Positions 13,430 through 25,517 of a stretch of 64,000 nucleotides of DNA are shown here, piece by piece. The DNA is from Gentiana macrophylla (lineage: Eukaryota > Streptophyta > Magnoliopsida > Gentianales > Gentianaceae). The notes under the pieces were generated by a model, which saw nothing but the letters and a program-made list of their open reading frames with translations, was not told the DNA's origin and ran no database searches. The first letter of the stretch is position 1. Each line of letters opens with the position of its first letter. The translations under genes and the position numbers were made by a program. The stretch is from NCBI GenBank assembly GCA_026214975.1, contig JAOBSW010000802.1, positions 62,001-126,000 of the forward strand, given 5' to 3'.

Positions 13430-14490
13430 GGACTGCCCATCTTGATTTAAGCTTACTCGAAACAACTTTAAACGTGAATTGTACAAAAGCACTCGATCAC
13501 CTACATGGAACTCACGCTTAAAGATTCTCTTATCATGGAAAGACTTCGTGCGTTCCTTGTAGATTCGAGCGTTTTCATAAGAATCGAGACGAAATTCTTC
13601 TAGTTACATCAATTGAAGCAATCTATGATCACCGACACCTTAGGATCGAAATTTAGAAATCTAATAGCCTGAAGGCTCGGTGTTCTAACTCAACCTGGGA
13701 GATGACAAGACTTACCAAAGACTAGCTTATAGGAGAACAACCTATTGGTGTTTTAAAAGGCGTGCAGACGCCATAACATAACATCATCTAATTTAATTGC
13801 CCGATTTTACGATTTGAATCAAGCTGTTTTTCCACGATTCTTTTGATTTCTCTATTTGACACCTCTACCCGACCCTTTGGTTTATGGATGATAGGGCGTT
13901 CTAGTTTATGTGTTACACCATATTTCTCAATTAACTTAGTAAATGGTCTATTACAAAAATGTGAACCTCTATCGCTAATGATTGCCCTCGGAATGCCATA
14001 TCTAGTGAATATGTTCTTTTTAAGGAATCGTATGACAACCTTGGTATCATTAGTGGGAAGAGCTTCATTTTCTACCCATTTTGAAACATAATCTACCATT
14101 ACAAGAATAAATCTTTTTCCAAACGATATAGAAAAGGTCCCATGAAATCTATACCCCAAACATCAAATAACTCACATTCTAAAATAGGTTGCATAGGCAT
14201 TTCATGTTTTTAGATACATTTCCCCATTTTTGAAAAGATTCACAAGATTTAACATATTTATAAGCATCTTTATATAATGTAGGCCAATAAAAACCACATT
14301 GTAAAACTTTAAAAGCGCTTTTCCATCCTCCATGATGTCCTCCCGCCTCACGATCATGACAAAATGATAAAATACTTAAAATTTCATTATCAGGCACACA
14401 TTTTTCGATTATCCCATCCGAACATTTACGGAAAAGGTCCGGTTCCTCCCGGTAATAAAATTTTAAGTCGTGAAAAGAATTTCTTTTCAT
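13430..14490 (-). pseudogene. Gypsy integrase
   Basis: 14179-14490 holds the zinc-binding N-terminus (HDREAGGHHGG with a following C-x-x-x pair), but the second cysteine position reads F in CESFQ, so the HHCC finger looks damaged. 13788-14159 holds the catalytic core with DYVSKWVE, ISDRGSHF and VEVSNREIK supplying the D, D and E positions. Further down to about 13430 the C-terminal DDVMLW...LVFGKSCHLP region can be read with stops. In the element it follows RNase H and inserts cDNA into chromatin. It is frameshifted at about 14160-14180 and in the C-terminal part. Confidence 0.88.
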
Positions 14491-14525
14491 TTGCCAAGTC
14501 CAATGAGACGGAATATAATCACGAG

Positions 14526-16086
14526 TTAAGTAATTAATGATATCTCCAAACCAAGGTGAGATTTCCTTAGAGGGAATTCTATTTTTAATAATTGCATGGT
14601 TGAAGGAGTATCTATTCTAAATATTTGTTCATCAGGAAATGAATCTTTAATTTCATTCCCTATCTCTTCCTCAGTCTCCATTCTACTTAGATGATCTGCT
14701 ACTACGTTTTCACTTCCTTTTTTATCTTTAATTTCAATATCAAGTTCTTGTAGTAGGAGAATCCATCTAAGAAGACGTGGTTTCGCATCCTTCTTACTCA
14801 GTAAATACTTCAGAGCTGAATGGTCTGTGTAGACTATTACCTTAGAACCGACAATATACGATCTAAACTTATCTAAGGCAAAAATCACGCCAATGAGTTC
14901 CTTTTCTGTAGTTGCATAATTTAGTTGAGCTGCGTTTAATGTGTGGGATGCATAGTAAATAGCTTTGAGAATTCTATTGTACCTTTGACCTAAAACAGCT
15001 CCTACAGCTAAATCACTAGCATCACACATAATTTCAAAAGGTAAATTCCATCTGGTGCTACCAAAGCCAGTGCGAGAATCAACTTCGCTTTGTGGTCTTA
15101 AATGCTTCCATACATTTACTATCAAAGTTAAAAGATACTTCTTTTTCAAGCAAATGACTTAAAGGCTTTGCTATCTTTGAAAAATCTGCAATAAATCTCC
15201 TATAAAATCCTGCATGTCCAAGAAATCCTCTTAGAGTCCTTAGATTAACTGGTGGCGGTAATTTTTCAATCACCTCGACTTTAGCTTTATCAACTTCAAT
15301 TCCTATTTCAGAGATTCTATGACCTAAAACAATTCCTTCTGATACCATTAAATGACATTTTTCCCAGTTTAGAACTAAATTGGTATCCTCACAACGTTGT
15401 AAAACTCTTTCTAAGTGCGACAAACACTTACCAAAAGAATCTCCATAAACACTAAAGTCGTCCATAAAAATTTCTAAGAATTTCTCAACCATATCAGAAA
15501 ATATAGACATCATACATCTTTGAAACGTAGCAGGAGCATTACATAAACCGAACGGCATTCTTTTATACGCAAAAGTTCCATAAGGACATGTGAAAGTAGT
15601 CTTTTCTCTATCTCCTGCTGCAATGAAGATCTGTAAATAACCTGAATAACCATCTAAGAAACAGTAATACTTATGACCACTTAAACGTTCCAACATTTGA
15701 ACTATGAATGGAAGTGGATGATGATCTTTCTTAGTATGATCATTTAGTTTTCTAAAATCAATGCACATTCGATATCCTGTAATTTCCCTTGTTGGAATCC
15801 ATTCATTTCTATCATTTTCTTTCACTGTGAAACCTCCTTTCTTTGGTACCACTTGAGTTGGACTTACCCATTCACTATCTGATATAGGAAAGATTATCCC
15901 CATTTCTAATAGCTTAATGACCTCTTTCTTGACGATTAACTGTAAATTTGGGTTGAGGCGGCGTTGCGGTTGAATACAAGGCTTAGCATCTTCCTTCGTA
16001 ATTATCTTATGAACGCAAATCTCGTGGCTAATACCTCGAATATCAAGAATTGTCCATCCAAAAGCTTTCTTATGCTTTTTCAACAT
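14526..16086 (-). pseudogene. Gypsy reverse transcriptase and RNase H
   Basis: 15079-16086 carries RT with CIDFRKLNDHTKKDHHPLPF, FLDGYSGYLQI, RMPFGLCNAPATFQRCM and the catalytic FMDDF, then the connection (GFLGHAGFYRRFI). 14526-15149 carries RNase H ([44 protein letters not shown]) and the tether into integrase. The two frames overlap by 71 bases and are offset by one frame, so a small indel near 15100 divides an otherwise intact protein. Catalytic residues are all present. The sequence is of the Athila clade. Confidence 0.93.
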
Positions 16087-16689
16087 TCTAAGTAATTGAT
16101 CTTCTTGTTGCTCGATTAAAGGCGATGAAATAATAATCGGTAATAGATTATCAGTTTCAAGAAAAGCATATTTTGATTTAAAGGTAATGGTTTCAAGTCC
16201 AGGTTCTTTGGCGGATCTTCTATTGACGATTTAAGAACCGGTCCTTCTAGTTCTAATTCCAAGTACTTATGCCATGGTGGCTTAAAGGTAAAACTTTTCG
16301 TATCTAAAGAAAGAATTATCTCTTTCATTTCAATGTCTTCCTCATCTTCTTTATAGATAGACAGAGTTAAGCATTCTTCTAATCTGTCTTCAAAAGTCGG
16401 TAATCGATTATCATAGACAGAATGAATATCTTCTATAAAAGAACATGATTACGTGATGTATATGGATGGTTCATAGCTTTGAAAATATTGAAAGTAACCG
16501 TCTTCATTGACTCTTAAGATTAATTCTCCTTTCACGCACATCGATTAAAGTTCTTCTGTAGCTAGAAATGGACGACCTAGAATAAGAGGCGCTGAATATC
16601 CTTCTTCCATTTCCATAACTACAAAATCTCTTTGGAAAATAGAATTTGTCTACTTTAACCAAAGACATCCTTAATCATTCCTTTAGGTA

Positions 16690-16830
16690 CTTAATCGATC
16701 TATCTCGCCATTTGCAGAGTCATTTCGATCTTAGTAAGCTTTCCTATGCCTAGCTTTTTATAATCCTCATAAGACATGAGATTTATACTAGCTCCAAGAT
16801 CACATAAGACTTTCTTAAAAGAAATCCTCC
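16690..16830 (-). pseudogene. Gypsy aspartic protease segment
   Basis: Translated in element sense this stretch reads VLCDLGASINLMSYEDYKKL, containing the DLGAS catalytic motif of plant gypsy aspartic proteases. It lies between gag and RT as expected. The reading frame is not continuous with either neighbour in this sequence. Confidence 0.75.
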
Positions 16831-17402
16831 AATTTCACATGGAATCGTAAAACTTCCAGGATCTTTCAGTTTAGGTGGTAACTTATCTTTGCAGAATTGC
16901 GAGAACATTCTTCATTTAGGCATATATTCTCATATTCCTCTAATTTTTTCTTATTTGATAGTATCTCTTTCGTAAACTTTCCATGGCGGGTATATTAATC
17001 GAGCTTCAATAATGGGGATATTAACATGAAGATGACGTAAAAGTATCAAGGAAACGAGCATACTTCTTATCGCTTTTTTGCCTTTTGATTTGATCTTAGG
17101 AGGGTAGGGTAAAGATTCTAAATCTATAACCTTTGGCTCCTTAGTCAAATTCTCTTTTCCTTTTTCCTTAAACCTTTGAGTATTACTTAGTCGCCATGTT
17201 TTGTGTTCTTGAATTTTTCTTTAAATTGTTCCCTGAATCAATCTCGCTTGATTTTTCGATTCTTCCTGTTTCTCATTTATTCTAACATGTTCCTTGAATA
17301 AATTCCTTAAATCTTTATCCATAGGGTCTTTCAAAATCCTAGGGATTTTTACCCAATTTTCACCTTCATTTTCGTGTTCCAAACTTATTCCTTTTCAAGA
17401 AA

Positions 17403-18740
17403 TTATCTATAATTTCTTCTCCATAAATCGCTGAATTCATCTTTATCTTTAGTTTCATCATTCTTTCCATCTAAATCATTTTCTACTTCATTATTCCCAA
17501 AGTTTTCTACTCCATTGCTTCCACTAAGCTTCCTACTTCTCGTAACCACAACATTTACCTCTCTTGGGTTTTCATCGGTGTTGCTTGGTAATCCTCCCTG
17601 GGTCTCTTTGTTGTTACGTTCACCTTCCCTACTCAAATGATCTTCCATATTCCTCAATGAGGCTTCTATTGTTCTCATTCTGGTATCATGTCCACTCATA
17701 GATGTTTTTATTGTACTCATATCTTTAGTGACTGTACCAATAGAAGTCATCATTGTTTCCATATTCTTAGCTTGAGTAGATACTACACCCATCATATTTT
17801 CCATTAGTTTTTCCCATTTTTCAACTCCTTCGCGCAGTTGAGTTGAACTCGAAGTTCTTGGTATACTTTGAGTGGTATGTTGAGGATAGGATCTTGGTAA
17901 TGATTGTAAATTCGATTAGATGTACTTTCTTGATAAACTTGGTTATTATTCCTATATGGATTTGGATATGGCGGTTGTCCTGGCTTACTAGTGGTTTTCG
18001 GACCATCGATAAGTAGGATGATCTCTTCTAATAGCATTGAATGAGTTTGAGTATGCATTGTTCAAATTCTATTTCTTTGAAGAAAACTCACCTCCTCCTC
18101 GAATATCCCGTTGGTTCTTCACTCCCTAACGCCACATTATCATGACTTGAGTATTCATTTGGTGTACTATTTTACGAATTTTGGTTCTTATTCATTTGTA
18201 AACCATCAAATTTCCTACTCAAATTCTCCAAGTGTGCTAGAACTTCCGTATTAGACGTACATTCTCCTGCAAAAGCTACTTTTCCGGTGCTAGAACCGGT
18301 TTCCCACATTTCGTTATTTTTGGAAATCTTTTCTATAGCATCGTAAACTCGTTTGAGCTTCACTCATCATTAATGAACCACCACATGCATGATCTACATC
18401 CGTGACGTGAGTCTTTTCTTAATTACTGACGGAAGAGTTGAATTTGCATATCTAAGGAATAACCATGATCGGGACACGCTCTTAACAATTTTTAAACCTT
18501 TCCCACGCATTCCCAAGAGTTTCCTCAGATCCTTGTCTAAAGTTAGCAACCTCGACTTTTAATTCCAAATTTCGCCCAGAGTGAAATATTGTTTCGTAAA
18601 TTCAGTTTGAATCTCCTCCCAACTAGTAAGTGAATGATGTGGAAGAGACATAAACCAATCTCGGGCTCGTCCTTTTAAAGAAAAATGAAACATAGTCATT
18701 CTCGTTAATTCCTTATGAGCACCTTGACTTTTTGGTCAGT
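17403..18740 (-). pseudogene. Gypsy gag region
   Basis: Several short frames together make an Athila gag. Near 18600-18715 the translation gives MFHFSLKGRARDWFMSLP and TSWEEIQTEF, the conserved capsid segment. Near 18475-18545 it gives ETLGNAWERFKN, another conserved gag motif. 18172-18363 resembles the following helix-rich part, and 17403-17804 is a charged, repetitive C-terminal part. No single start codon can be trusted because the frame is broken repeatedly. The product would form the virus-like particle shell. Confidence 0.75.
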
Positions 18741-19396
18741 ATTGCACGCTTCTTCAAAAGATAGAGATGATGATGTGGATCTTCATCATCCTCTCCTAGG
18801 AATTGGGCTCTTGCGTCAATTAAACCAAAAGATGAGACTTAATTTCAAATTATTTGCTCCTTCATTAGGTAAAAGTATGGGATTATTAGTCCGGTTTCTT
18901 CTTACTTGTTTGATCACATATAGGTCTCGGGTTTGGTGGATTATTACGATTATTCTCGGTTCCGATTTTGATTATTTCTATTATTATTATTATTAGGGTT
19001 AACGAGGGTTTTGTCCATGCCCAGAGCATGTTCAAACCTCTTGTTCGGTGTTTCATCACCGATTTGACCATTCTCGTATTTCTGTTTGAAGATGATTCTT
19101 GGTCGATTTCCCGACTAGTATGACCGCGTTTACTCTCTACTCTTAAGCGCGCTTTTCGTAAGTGTTTATGTCAGGCTTATAAAGAACGAGAGGGGCCTTA
19201 CCACTTCTCGGTCATCAACTAACTGAAATTAGAAAATAACACGAAATTGATGGTAGTAAAATTTGGTAACTTACCTATAAGGTAAGTCTTGATTTAAAAT
19301 AAAATTAGAAATGAGATAAGAAGAGTGTTGACTTATTCTCGAGAATTTTGAGCTAATACAAGTAGTAACCATAGACACATAAAAAGAAATTAGCGA

Positions 19397-19416
19397 CGTT
19401 CCCCGGCAACGGCGCC
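19397..19416 (-). other. Primer-binding site of the gypsy element (tRNA-Asp)
   Basis: In element sense GGCGCCGTTGCCGGGGAACG follows the end of the 5' LTR directly. The first 17 bases are complementary to the 3' end of plant tRNA-Asp(GTC), the primer used by Athila elements. The usual leading T of the CCA complement is replaced by the A of the LTR end. Confidence 0.9.
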
Positions 19417-21519
19417 TGAGTCGACATGGCCTTTTCTAGTGCTAATACGAGTCCTTAACCGGCAATTGTATCGGGTCAACTCAGTAGTGCTAGTATGGTG
19501 AGTCGAGTATCGTATCCTCGAGGAACTTTGTAATTCTTCTAAGTGTGGTTAAACACCAAAGAGCTATTATTAACTCGATCTAAATCGCAATTTTATCACA
19601 CAGATCACTACTATTCTAGTTAACACAAAATAAATACGTAATTTAATAGTTATTCTAATAAAATATATATATAGATATAAATATATAGGTACCAAGATAT
19701 TAATAGATAATTTTAGAGAACTGGCCAAAACTTATATAATTGGTTTATACGATCTTTTCGATTAATTGAAATGTGTTCGATCTCTCCTTTTATTTTAGGT
19801 CCAATTGAGTAAATGAAACGGTGCACTCCTGAGGTAAACAATTCCTCCTCACATGAGTGTATGAAATTGTCATATGTCCATTGTCATCAGTCCAAGATCC
19901 ACAACTGTTAAGGTAAACTAATTAATCTAAACAGGTCCCGAGTACAAATCTACCTTTAGATAAAAAGGAGTCATTCCGTTCGTCAAACGGTCAATTTTAC
20001 TTTAAAGGCTCCGGTTGTCAAAGCCGGACGATTCAACTTTCCGGTTTAAGTTTCAATTAAACTGATGATTTAACATTATTACGATCTCGAGTACAAATTA
20101 TAATAAAATTCATTTCTCCCAAAACAAATTTACCCCGGTTAGAAATCGGATTCCGTTATCACGTTGTTCACACGGCCAATTTTACCCTCTCGGTTTTCTA
20201 TCTTTTATTTCATATCCTCGACTACGGCGTCAATTCATAATTAGATTATGAATTCTCGGATCTATTAAATATGTCAATACGAATATGATCAAAATAGAAA
20301 AAGATTCAATTAACTCAATTTTAGTCATTTTAACTTAACAACATTTCTTTAACTAAAAGATCGAAATAAAACCGATTACATAGTTTTGGCCAAGATATTA
20401 TATTTAGCCTAAAAACATTATAACAACGAAAAATACAAAAACAAACATAAATACTTAAGAAAAGTTACCCGAATACGGCAGATTGATTCGTAAATCGTAT
20501 CTTCCGGACATTACAACTTCTTTAGCAAAACCGACTTCCGAGATTTTCTCGAGCATTACAACGATACTAAAACTACATTATTACGGCGTAAGGCCTTATT
20601 TACTACTACTACTAAAAAAAGAAAAGAAGAAGGAGATATATATATATAGACTGTTATATATATATATTTGGTACATCTCAACGCTGCTGCAAATGAGCTC
20701 CTTATATAGAAAAAACTTCCAAGGCCGGACCGGTCCGGTATTAGGCCGGATCGGTCCGGACTAATGATGATCCCCACTAACTTGATCATTCCAGCATGTG
20801 CGTAGGAGATATTATTTTTATATATAATTATTAAACTTCTAAAATTCATATCTCGAGTTCGGACCTCCAAAATTGCAAACGAAATGCCAAAATTAAGATC
20901 TCGAGAAACTCTACAACTTTCATGAAGGACTCTTCTCCAGATAACGCTTTTTGATGACCTCGTGTTCCTCCGAAGCTTTTACGGGATTTTTTCTTAATCC
21001 AAGTCGATTAGCCACTTGATCTTTGTTTAAGTTCTAGACCTCCAATCTTCATAATTTAAATTGCATTGGAACACTCTCGGAAAAATCTACAACTTTTGTG
21101 AAGAACACTTTTCTGAAAATATCATTTTGATGAGCCATTCGTTTGTCGAAGATATTTCTATTATTACTTATCCAGATTGATTGGCTACTTGTCCACTTAA
21201 GCTATTCAATTGACCATTTAAACTTGTGGCACTTTCTAAATCATTCGGAGATATGATTAAACTTCAATATGTTGATTCTCGGGGTCTTGGTTTATAAATC
21301 TGCAATAAAACATCACAAATACCCACGTAAATCGACATTTATTAACTTCGATTTACTAAAATCGGTACAAAATTACAATTTTTTTATTATTATTATTACT
21401 AAACACTCTAAATTATAAAGACTAACACTTTATACCATAATTTCATATATTTTATATAGAATTCGTTGATAAAACATAATAATATAACGTATTTTTAATC
21501 ATATAAAAATAATACATCA
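19417..21519 (-). repeat. 5' LTR of the gypsy element
   Basis: This 2103-bp repeat pairs with 5212-7336. In element sense it runs TGATGTATT to ..TGTCGACTCA, where the PBS starts. It retains two adjacent palindromic motifs at 20723-20760 of which the 3' LTR keeps only one. Confidence 0.95.
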
Positions 21520-21524
21520 CTGGA
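21520..21524. repeat. Right target-site duplication CTGGA of the gypsy insertion
   Basis: Second copy of the 5-bp duplication; copia coding sequence resumes directly after it. Confidence 0.93.
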
Positions 21525-23142
21525 CTGAAGAGGCTTGACTGGGCTAGGTAGACCTTGAACTTGATACAGACCATATTTAAGCAGGCCTTCCAGCAGAGTA
21601 GTTCTGGTTCCCTTGTCCTTAACACAACAACCAGTGTTAGAAAATTCAATATAGACATTATTATCAACAAGCAGCTGAGAAATACTGAGTAAATTCTTTG
21701 CTATATGAGGCACACACAGTATGCTTTTCAGAGACAGAACAGTATTAGTGTGTGGGAAATGAATGCAACTGGAACCAGTGCGTGTTATGCATAACCTGTG
21801 ACCATTACCTACGACCAAACCATCTGACCCCTCATAAGGAGTATGGAAACTCAAATTGTTCAAATCTGAGGTGATGTGATTACTTGCTCCACTGTCAAGG
21901 TACCAGGATGGATCAGGAACAATCTCTGGGGCAAGATAAGCAGAGACTTGTTTTGCTGGTGCTTGATTGTTCTGTGAGGGGACAAATTCGTTTTCAAACA
22001 TGTGCCAACACTCAGATGCTATATGACCATTTTTAAGACAAATTTGACAGGTAGGACGAGAAGAATTATGTCCCTGATTGTTGGGCTGATTACTGGACTG
22101 ACCATTTCCATTTCCTCTTCCACTAGACCTACCTCTTCCTCTTCCACCTCTATAGGATCATCTTCATCTTCCTTGTGGCCTAGGTTGATTATGAGCTGCA
22201 TTCGGCTATGTAAAGGCAGCATTAGCACTAGGGGTACATTGTATCTTGAGATTAAACGTTCATGGGTTAACAGTTGAGCCTAAACTTCTGGCCATGAGAG
22301 GGAGGTAACTCTGGAGGTAATGTTGACCACAACAGACTCATAATCCCTGGGCAAACCTCCAAGTGTAGCAAGTACCTGTTCAGAATTAGGAATTGGAAGA
22401 CCATCTACAACTAAATTGTCAGAATAACTCTTCATCAGGGCTAGATAATCTGCATACTCTTTGCACCTTTTTCGGTCTTAGTCAGGGCATCCTTGTATTC
22501 AAGAATCTGAGATTGGGCTTGGCTATTATAGAGGGTTTCTAATGTTTTCCAGACTTCAAAGGCGGTAGCACATCCTATGACTTCTGTTAGTGCTTGTTTT
22601 GTCATCGAGCCCAATAGCCAACCTAATAGAAGCTGATCGGTGGTGGTCCATGCTTCAAACGCTGGATTGGATTCCAGAGTAGATCCTCGTTGAAGAACTA
22701 GTGGTGGTGGTTCCAAGGTCCCAAAAAAATGACCATCCAACTTGTGTTCACGAATCACCGGAAGAATAGAGTACTTCCAGAGGAGATAGTTCTTCCGATC
22801 CAATTTGACTGTGCAAGCTTGATTCAGCGTTCCTCCAAACGGATGAGAAGTAGGAGTTGGAGAAGAAAAAGCTCCAATCGGTGATATCTGGCTGGGTACA
22901 GAGAATTGGGCCGGAATAGATCCAAAATTTGGAAAGAGGCTAGAACCAGTACGAAGAAACGAGGGCAGAGACCTTTCAGTAGCAACAGAGAGAGGAATGG
23001 AAGTGAAATTTGCAGGAACAGAGAAAGAAATGGAAGCAGGATTAGCAGTGGGCATTCCAGACTGTGTAATGGTGGTGGCTATGGAGGAAACGATGGAGAT
23101 AGGTGGTGGCTCCACCGTGGAGGTTGGATCGCCAGTGGACAT
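21525..23142 (-). pseudogene. Copia gag, zinc knuckle, protease and integrase N-terminal part
   Basis: 22441-23142 is gag: a Ser/Pro/Thr-rich N-terminus, then LDRKNYLLWKYSILPVIREH, LDGHFFGT and AFEVWKTLETLYNSQAQ, all typical of the copia gag family (UBN2/DUF4219-like). 22019-22228 is the basic and Gly-rich linker around the zinc knuckle, in a shifted frame. 21495-22001 has the protease motif SWYLDSGASNHIT and then the GAG-pre-integrase domain, where it is cut by the gypsy insertion. The ATG at 23142 lies 17 bases after the PBS, a sensible start. The remainder of pol is 16 kb away at 2380-5206. Confidence 0.9.
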
Positions 23143-23158
23143 TCTTCCACCAGAAAAA

Positions 23159-23170
23159 GCTTCGATACCA
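23159..23170 (-). other. Primer-binding site of the copia element (initiator tRNA-Met)
   Basis: In element sense TGGTATCGAAGC follows the 5' LTR directly. It matches the TGGTATCAGAGC complement of initiator tRNA-Met except for two transposed bases. Confidence 0.75.
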
Positions 23171-23375
23171 ACTTAGAATATTAGAAGTAGATCAAAATGA
23201 TTTTCATTGATTAATTGTGTTCCACCATTACACACATATATCATAGTCATTCCTAACAAACTTGATCTTATCTAAAGTGTAAACCATACACTTGTCACTA
23301 ATCTAGATAATCAACACAACTCAGCTCATAATACATATTAAGCTCAACTCATACATTAACCCTTAAACCTTACCA
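23171..23375 (-). repeat. 5' LTR of the copia element
   Basis: 205-bp partner of 2169-2373, two mismatches. Confidence 0.93.
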
Positions 23376-25240
23376 AAAATAACTACTATCACGCACGTGA
23401 ATATCAGACTCCGGAACCTCTTTGGGATCAAAGACATGCTCTCTACACAGAAGGCCATCAGAGGACCCAAGACTCGATGTATGATAAGCCATTGTGAACC
23501 CACTTCAGTCGAGGGCTCCATGCTCTCAATAGACCAGTCATCCGAAGACTCATGCAAGTCCCGAGTTTAAGATGCGGTTGGCCTCAAGGCTGGAGACACC
23601 TTCAACACTAAGTGACAAGTCTCAACCCCACATGTGCCTGGTGTACATGTCTATTATGCATGATGTAAAGGCCACGAAAAGGGCTATGGCTAGCTCAAGG
23701 CATATGATCACCCAGAACATGTAGACCTTGTCATTGCTTCTGAAACATGATCCTTATATCTCTACAACAAGATACACATACCAGCTATACTTTGTTTTTC
23801 CTTACACTCATGTTGATTATGTTACGTTCATGACATGACAACATTTTTTTTGTGAACTTGGTTGGTGATCACATATTCCCTCGTTATATATGCCTCCAAT
23901 TCACCATGGATCATATACACTATCTTATGCATAATTTGATGCTTACTTAAACACTTAGACTGTTTACTGACTTAGGCATTCGAGAGGCTTCACATGAAGA
24001 CTTTCCCATGTCTTGAAGCCTTTTTATTAGTGGTTTGAGGGCTCAACAACATTGTAGAGGGCTTGAAGATCACCGGAGTGGATCAGAAACAACTTACCCT
24101 AATGAGGATACTTTTGATATCATCAGCAGGGGCGGTGACGATGCTGGATACCGTCAATGTGATAAGATGGGCCAATTTTCTCTAAAGACAATGATTCAAG
24201 ATCCAAAACACCTATAAACGATATGAAAATATGAGGGGTTTGTGCTTAATTTTAGACTGAAACATGAGAATATTCAATATTCTTCTCAAGTTGCCTACAT
24301 ATCCCGGGATTATTCAGGAATCAAGTCTGCCGTAGTTCTAAAGATTGTTTATATAGGGAACATTTGTGCCTTAGGGTGTAATTGTATTGTGCCATTCAAG
24401 GACTCTTGCATGTAACCGTCTATGGAATTACGCGTATCAATCACCGTGATTTAAGGAGAAAATTACATTAGTTTGAATAACAGAATCAGAGTTGTAAACT
24501 CTTAGGATTCTTTCCATCTTTATAATATATGCTACCCATGTGGGATAAGGTGGTGATCAGCTATATCCGACCTGCGGAGAGCTTCAAACAGTACCTTGGC
24601 CTAAGCTGCGTTGCTCTAGCTCTACGGTCCCTTGACCAACCTGCGGTGAGCTATAAATGGTACTCGGCAGACTAGGTAGACCTCCATCATGAGGATATAG
24701 GTCTTTAAACTGAGTATTAGCTAGGACTCCTAGCCTTTAAATGTTTTCCATCTCTCTCCTAATTTACTAGTTTGCTATTTGTAAGATCACACGTGGTCGA
24801 TGCTAATCCGACCTCCGTCAAGCGGCTATCGGATTGTGTGACATGGGTCAGGAATCGAAGACAACACATTGTATTACAAGTTTCCAATGTATTATATAAA
24901 AAAACATGTATAGTTATGTGTCAATGGTCAATATTTGAAAATTTTGAGCTGGTAATTTAGTCGATTAATATATAAAAATTTTAAATATTCTTAAAAATAT
25001 ATAGATTTATTTTTATTTAGGGTTAGGTGACCCAAATGGGCTAAGGTGGAGCCGCCCATGATCATCATCTGATAATTAATAATGTGTTAATTCACTTTTT
25101 ATGATTTTTTTTTTTTCATTTTTCGTTGATGACTGCAAACGTATTCTCCGATTCGCAAGATCTGGTGGCGATCTATCTTTCTCAATTGCATGTAAAATGG
25201 ACGAAAGAAAGAGAAATATGATGCAATGTGCAAGACTATT
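23376..25240. other. Intergenic region without a supported gene
   Basis: Moderate GC, no coding frame above 65 codons and no recognised motif. Two related 27-base segments with a CCTGCGG-GAGCT core occur about 70 bp apart (24568 and 24638). The composition resembles old retrotransposon LTR sequence, but no ends could be identified. Confidence 0.4.
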
Positions 25241-25242
25241 TA

Positions 25243-25515
25243 CTACCTCCGTCCCATAAAAAGTGTCCATAATGGAAAAATGAATTGTCCCATAAAAAGT
25301 GTTCATTTAAATTTCCAATACATCATTAAATACATTTTTTCCAATCATACCCCTATTTTAACATTTAATTTTCCATAATCCTTTCATATTTCAAAACAAG
25401 CATTTATGATTAGTTAATGATATATTTGTCTATTCATTCTTAAAATACAACACATTAATTATTTTCTTGTCTCGTATTCAACAAAGAATGATGACTTTTT
25501 TCATGACGGATGTAG
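25243..25515. mobile_element. Stowaway-like MITE (Tc1/mariner), 273 bp
   Basis: The left end CTACCTCCGTCCCATAAAAA and the right end, read inverted, CTACATCCGTCATGAAAAAA form imperfect terminal inverted repeats. TA dinucleotides flank both ends (25241-25242 and 25516-25517). CTNCCTCCGTCCC ends with a TA target duplication define Stowaway MITEs. There is no coding capacity; mobilisation would rely on a mariner transposase elsewhere. Confidence 0.85.
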
Positions 25516-25517
25516 TA

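Larger units (their letters stand above)
5212..21519 (-). mobile_element. Athila-type Ty3/gypsy retrotransposon nested in the copia element, 16.3 kb
   Basis: The element is bounded by 2.1-kb LTRs (5212-7336, 19417-21519) and a CTGGA target duplication. In element sense the order is 5' LTR, tRNA-Asp PBS, gag, protease, RT-RNase H, integrase, a 6-kb 3' region with two accessory ORFs, PPT, 3' LTR. Large LTRs, a tRNA-Asp primer site, the DLGAS protease motif and a post-integrase ORF of the putative plant transposon type are Athila hallmarks. All coding parts are broken into short frames. It must be younger than the copia element it interrupts, whose LTRs are about 99% identical. Confidence 0.93.
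2169..23375 (-). mobile_element. Ty1/copia LTR retrotransposon (Ale/Retrofit-like), split by a nested gypsy element
   Basis: Two 205-bp LTRs (2169-2373 and 23171-23375) flank a minus-strand gag-PR-IN-RT-RNase H order. The element is interrupted at 5211/21520 by a complete Ty3/gypsy insertion; without it the copia element would be about 4.9 kb, normal for short-LTR Ale/Retrofit types. The LTRs differ at only two positions (C/T and A/C), so the element is young. The flanks both carry AAAA next to the LTRs, a possible but ambiguous target duplication. The element-sense LTR starts TG but ends ..CTAAGT rather than CA. Seen: LTRs, PBS, PPT, domains. Inferred: clade name. Confidence 0.93.
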
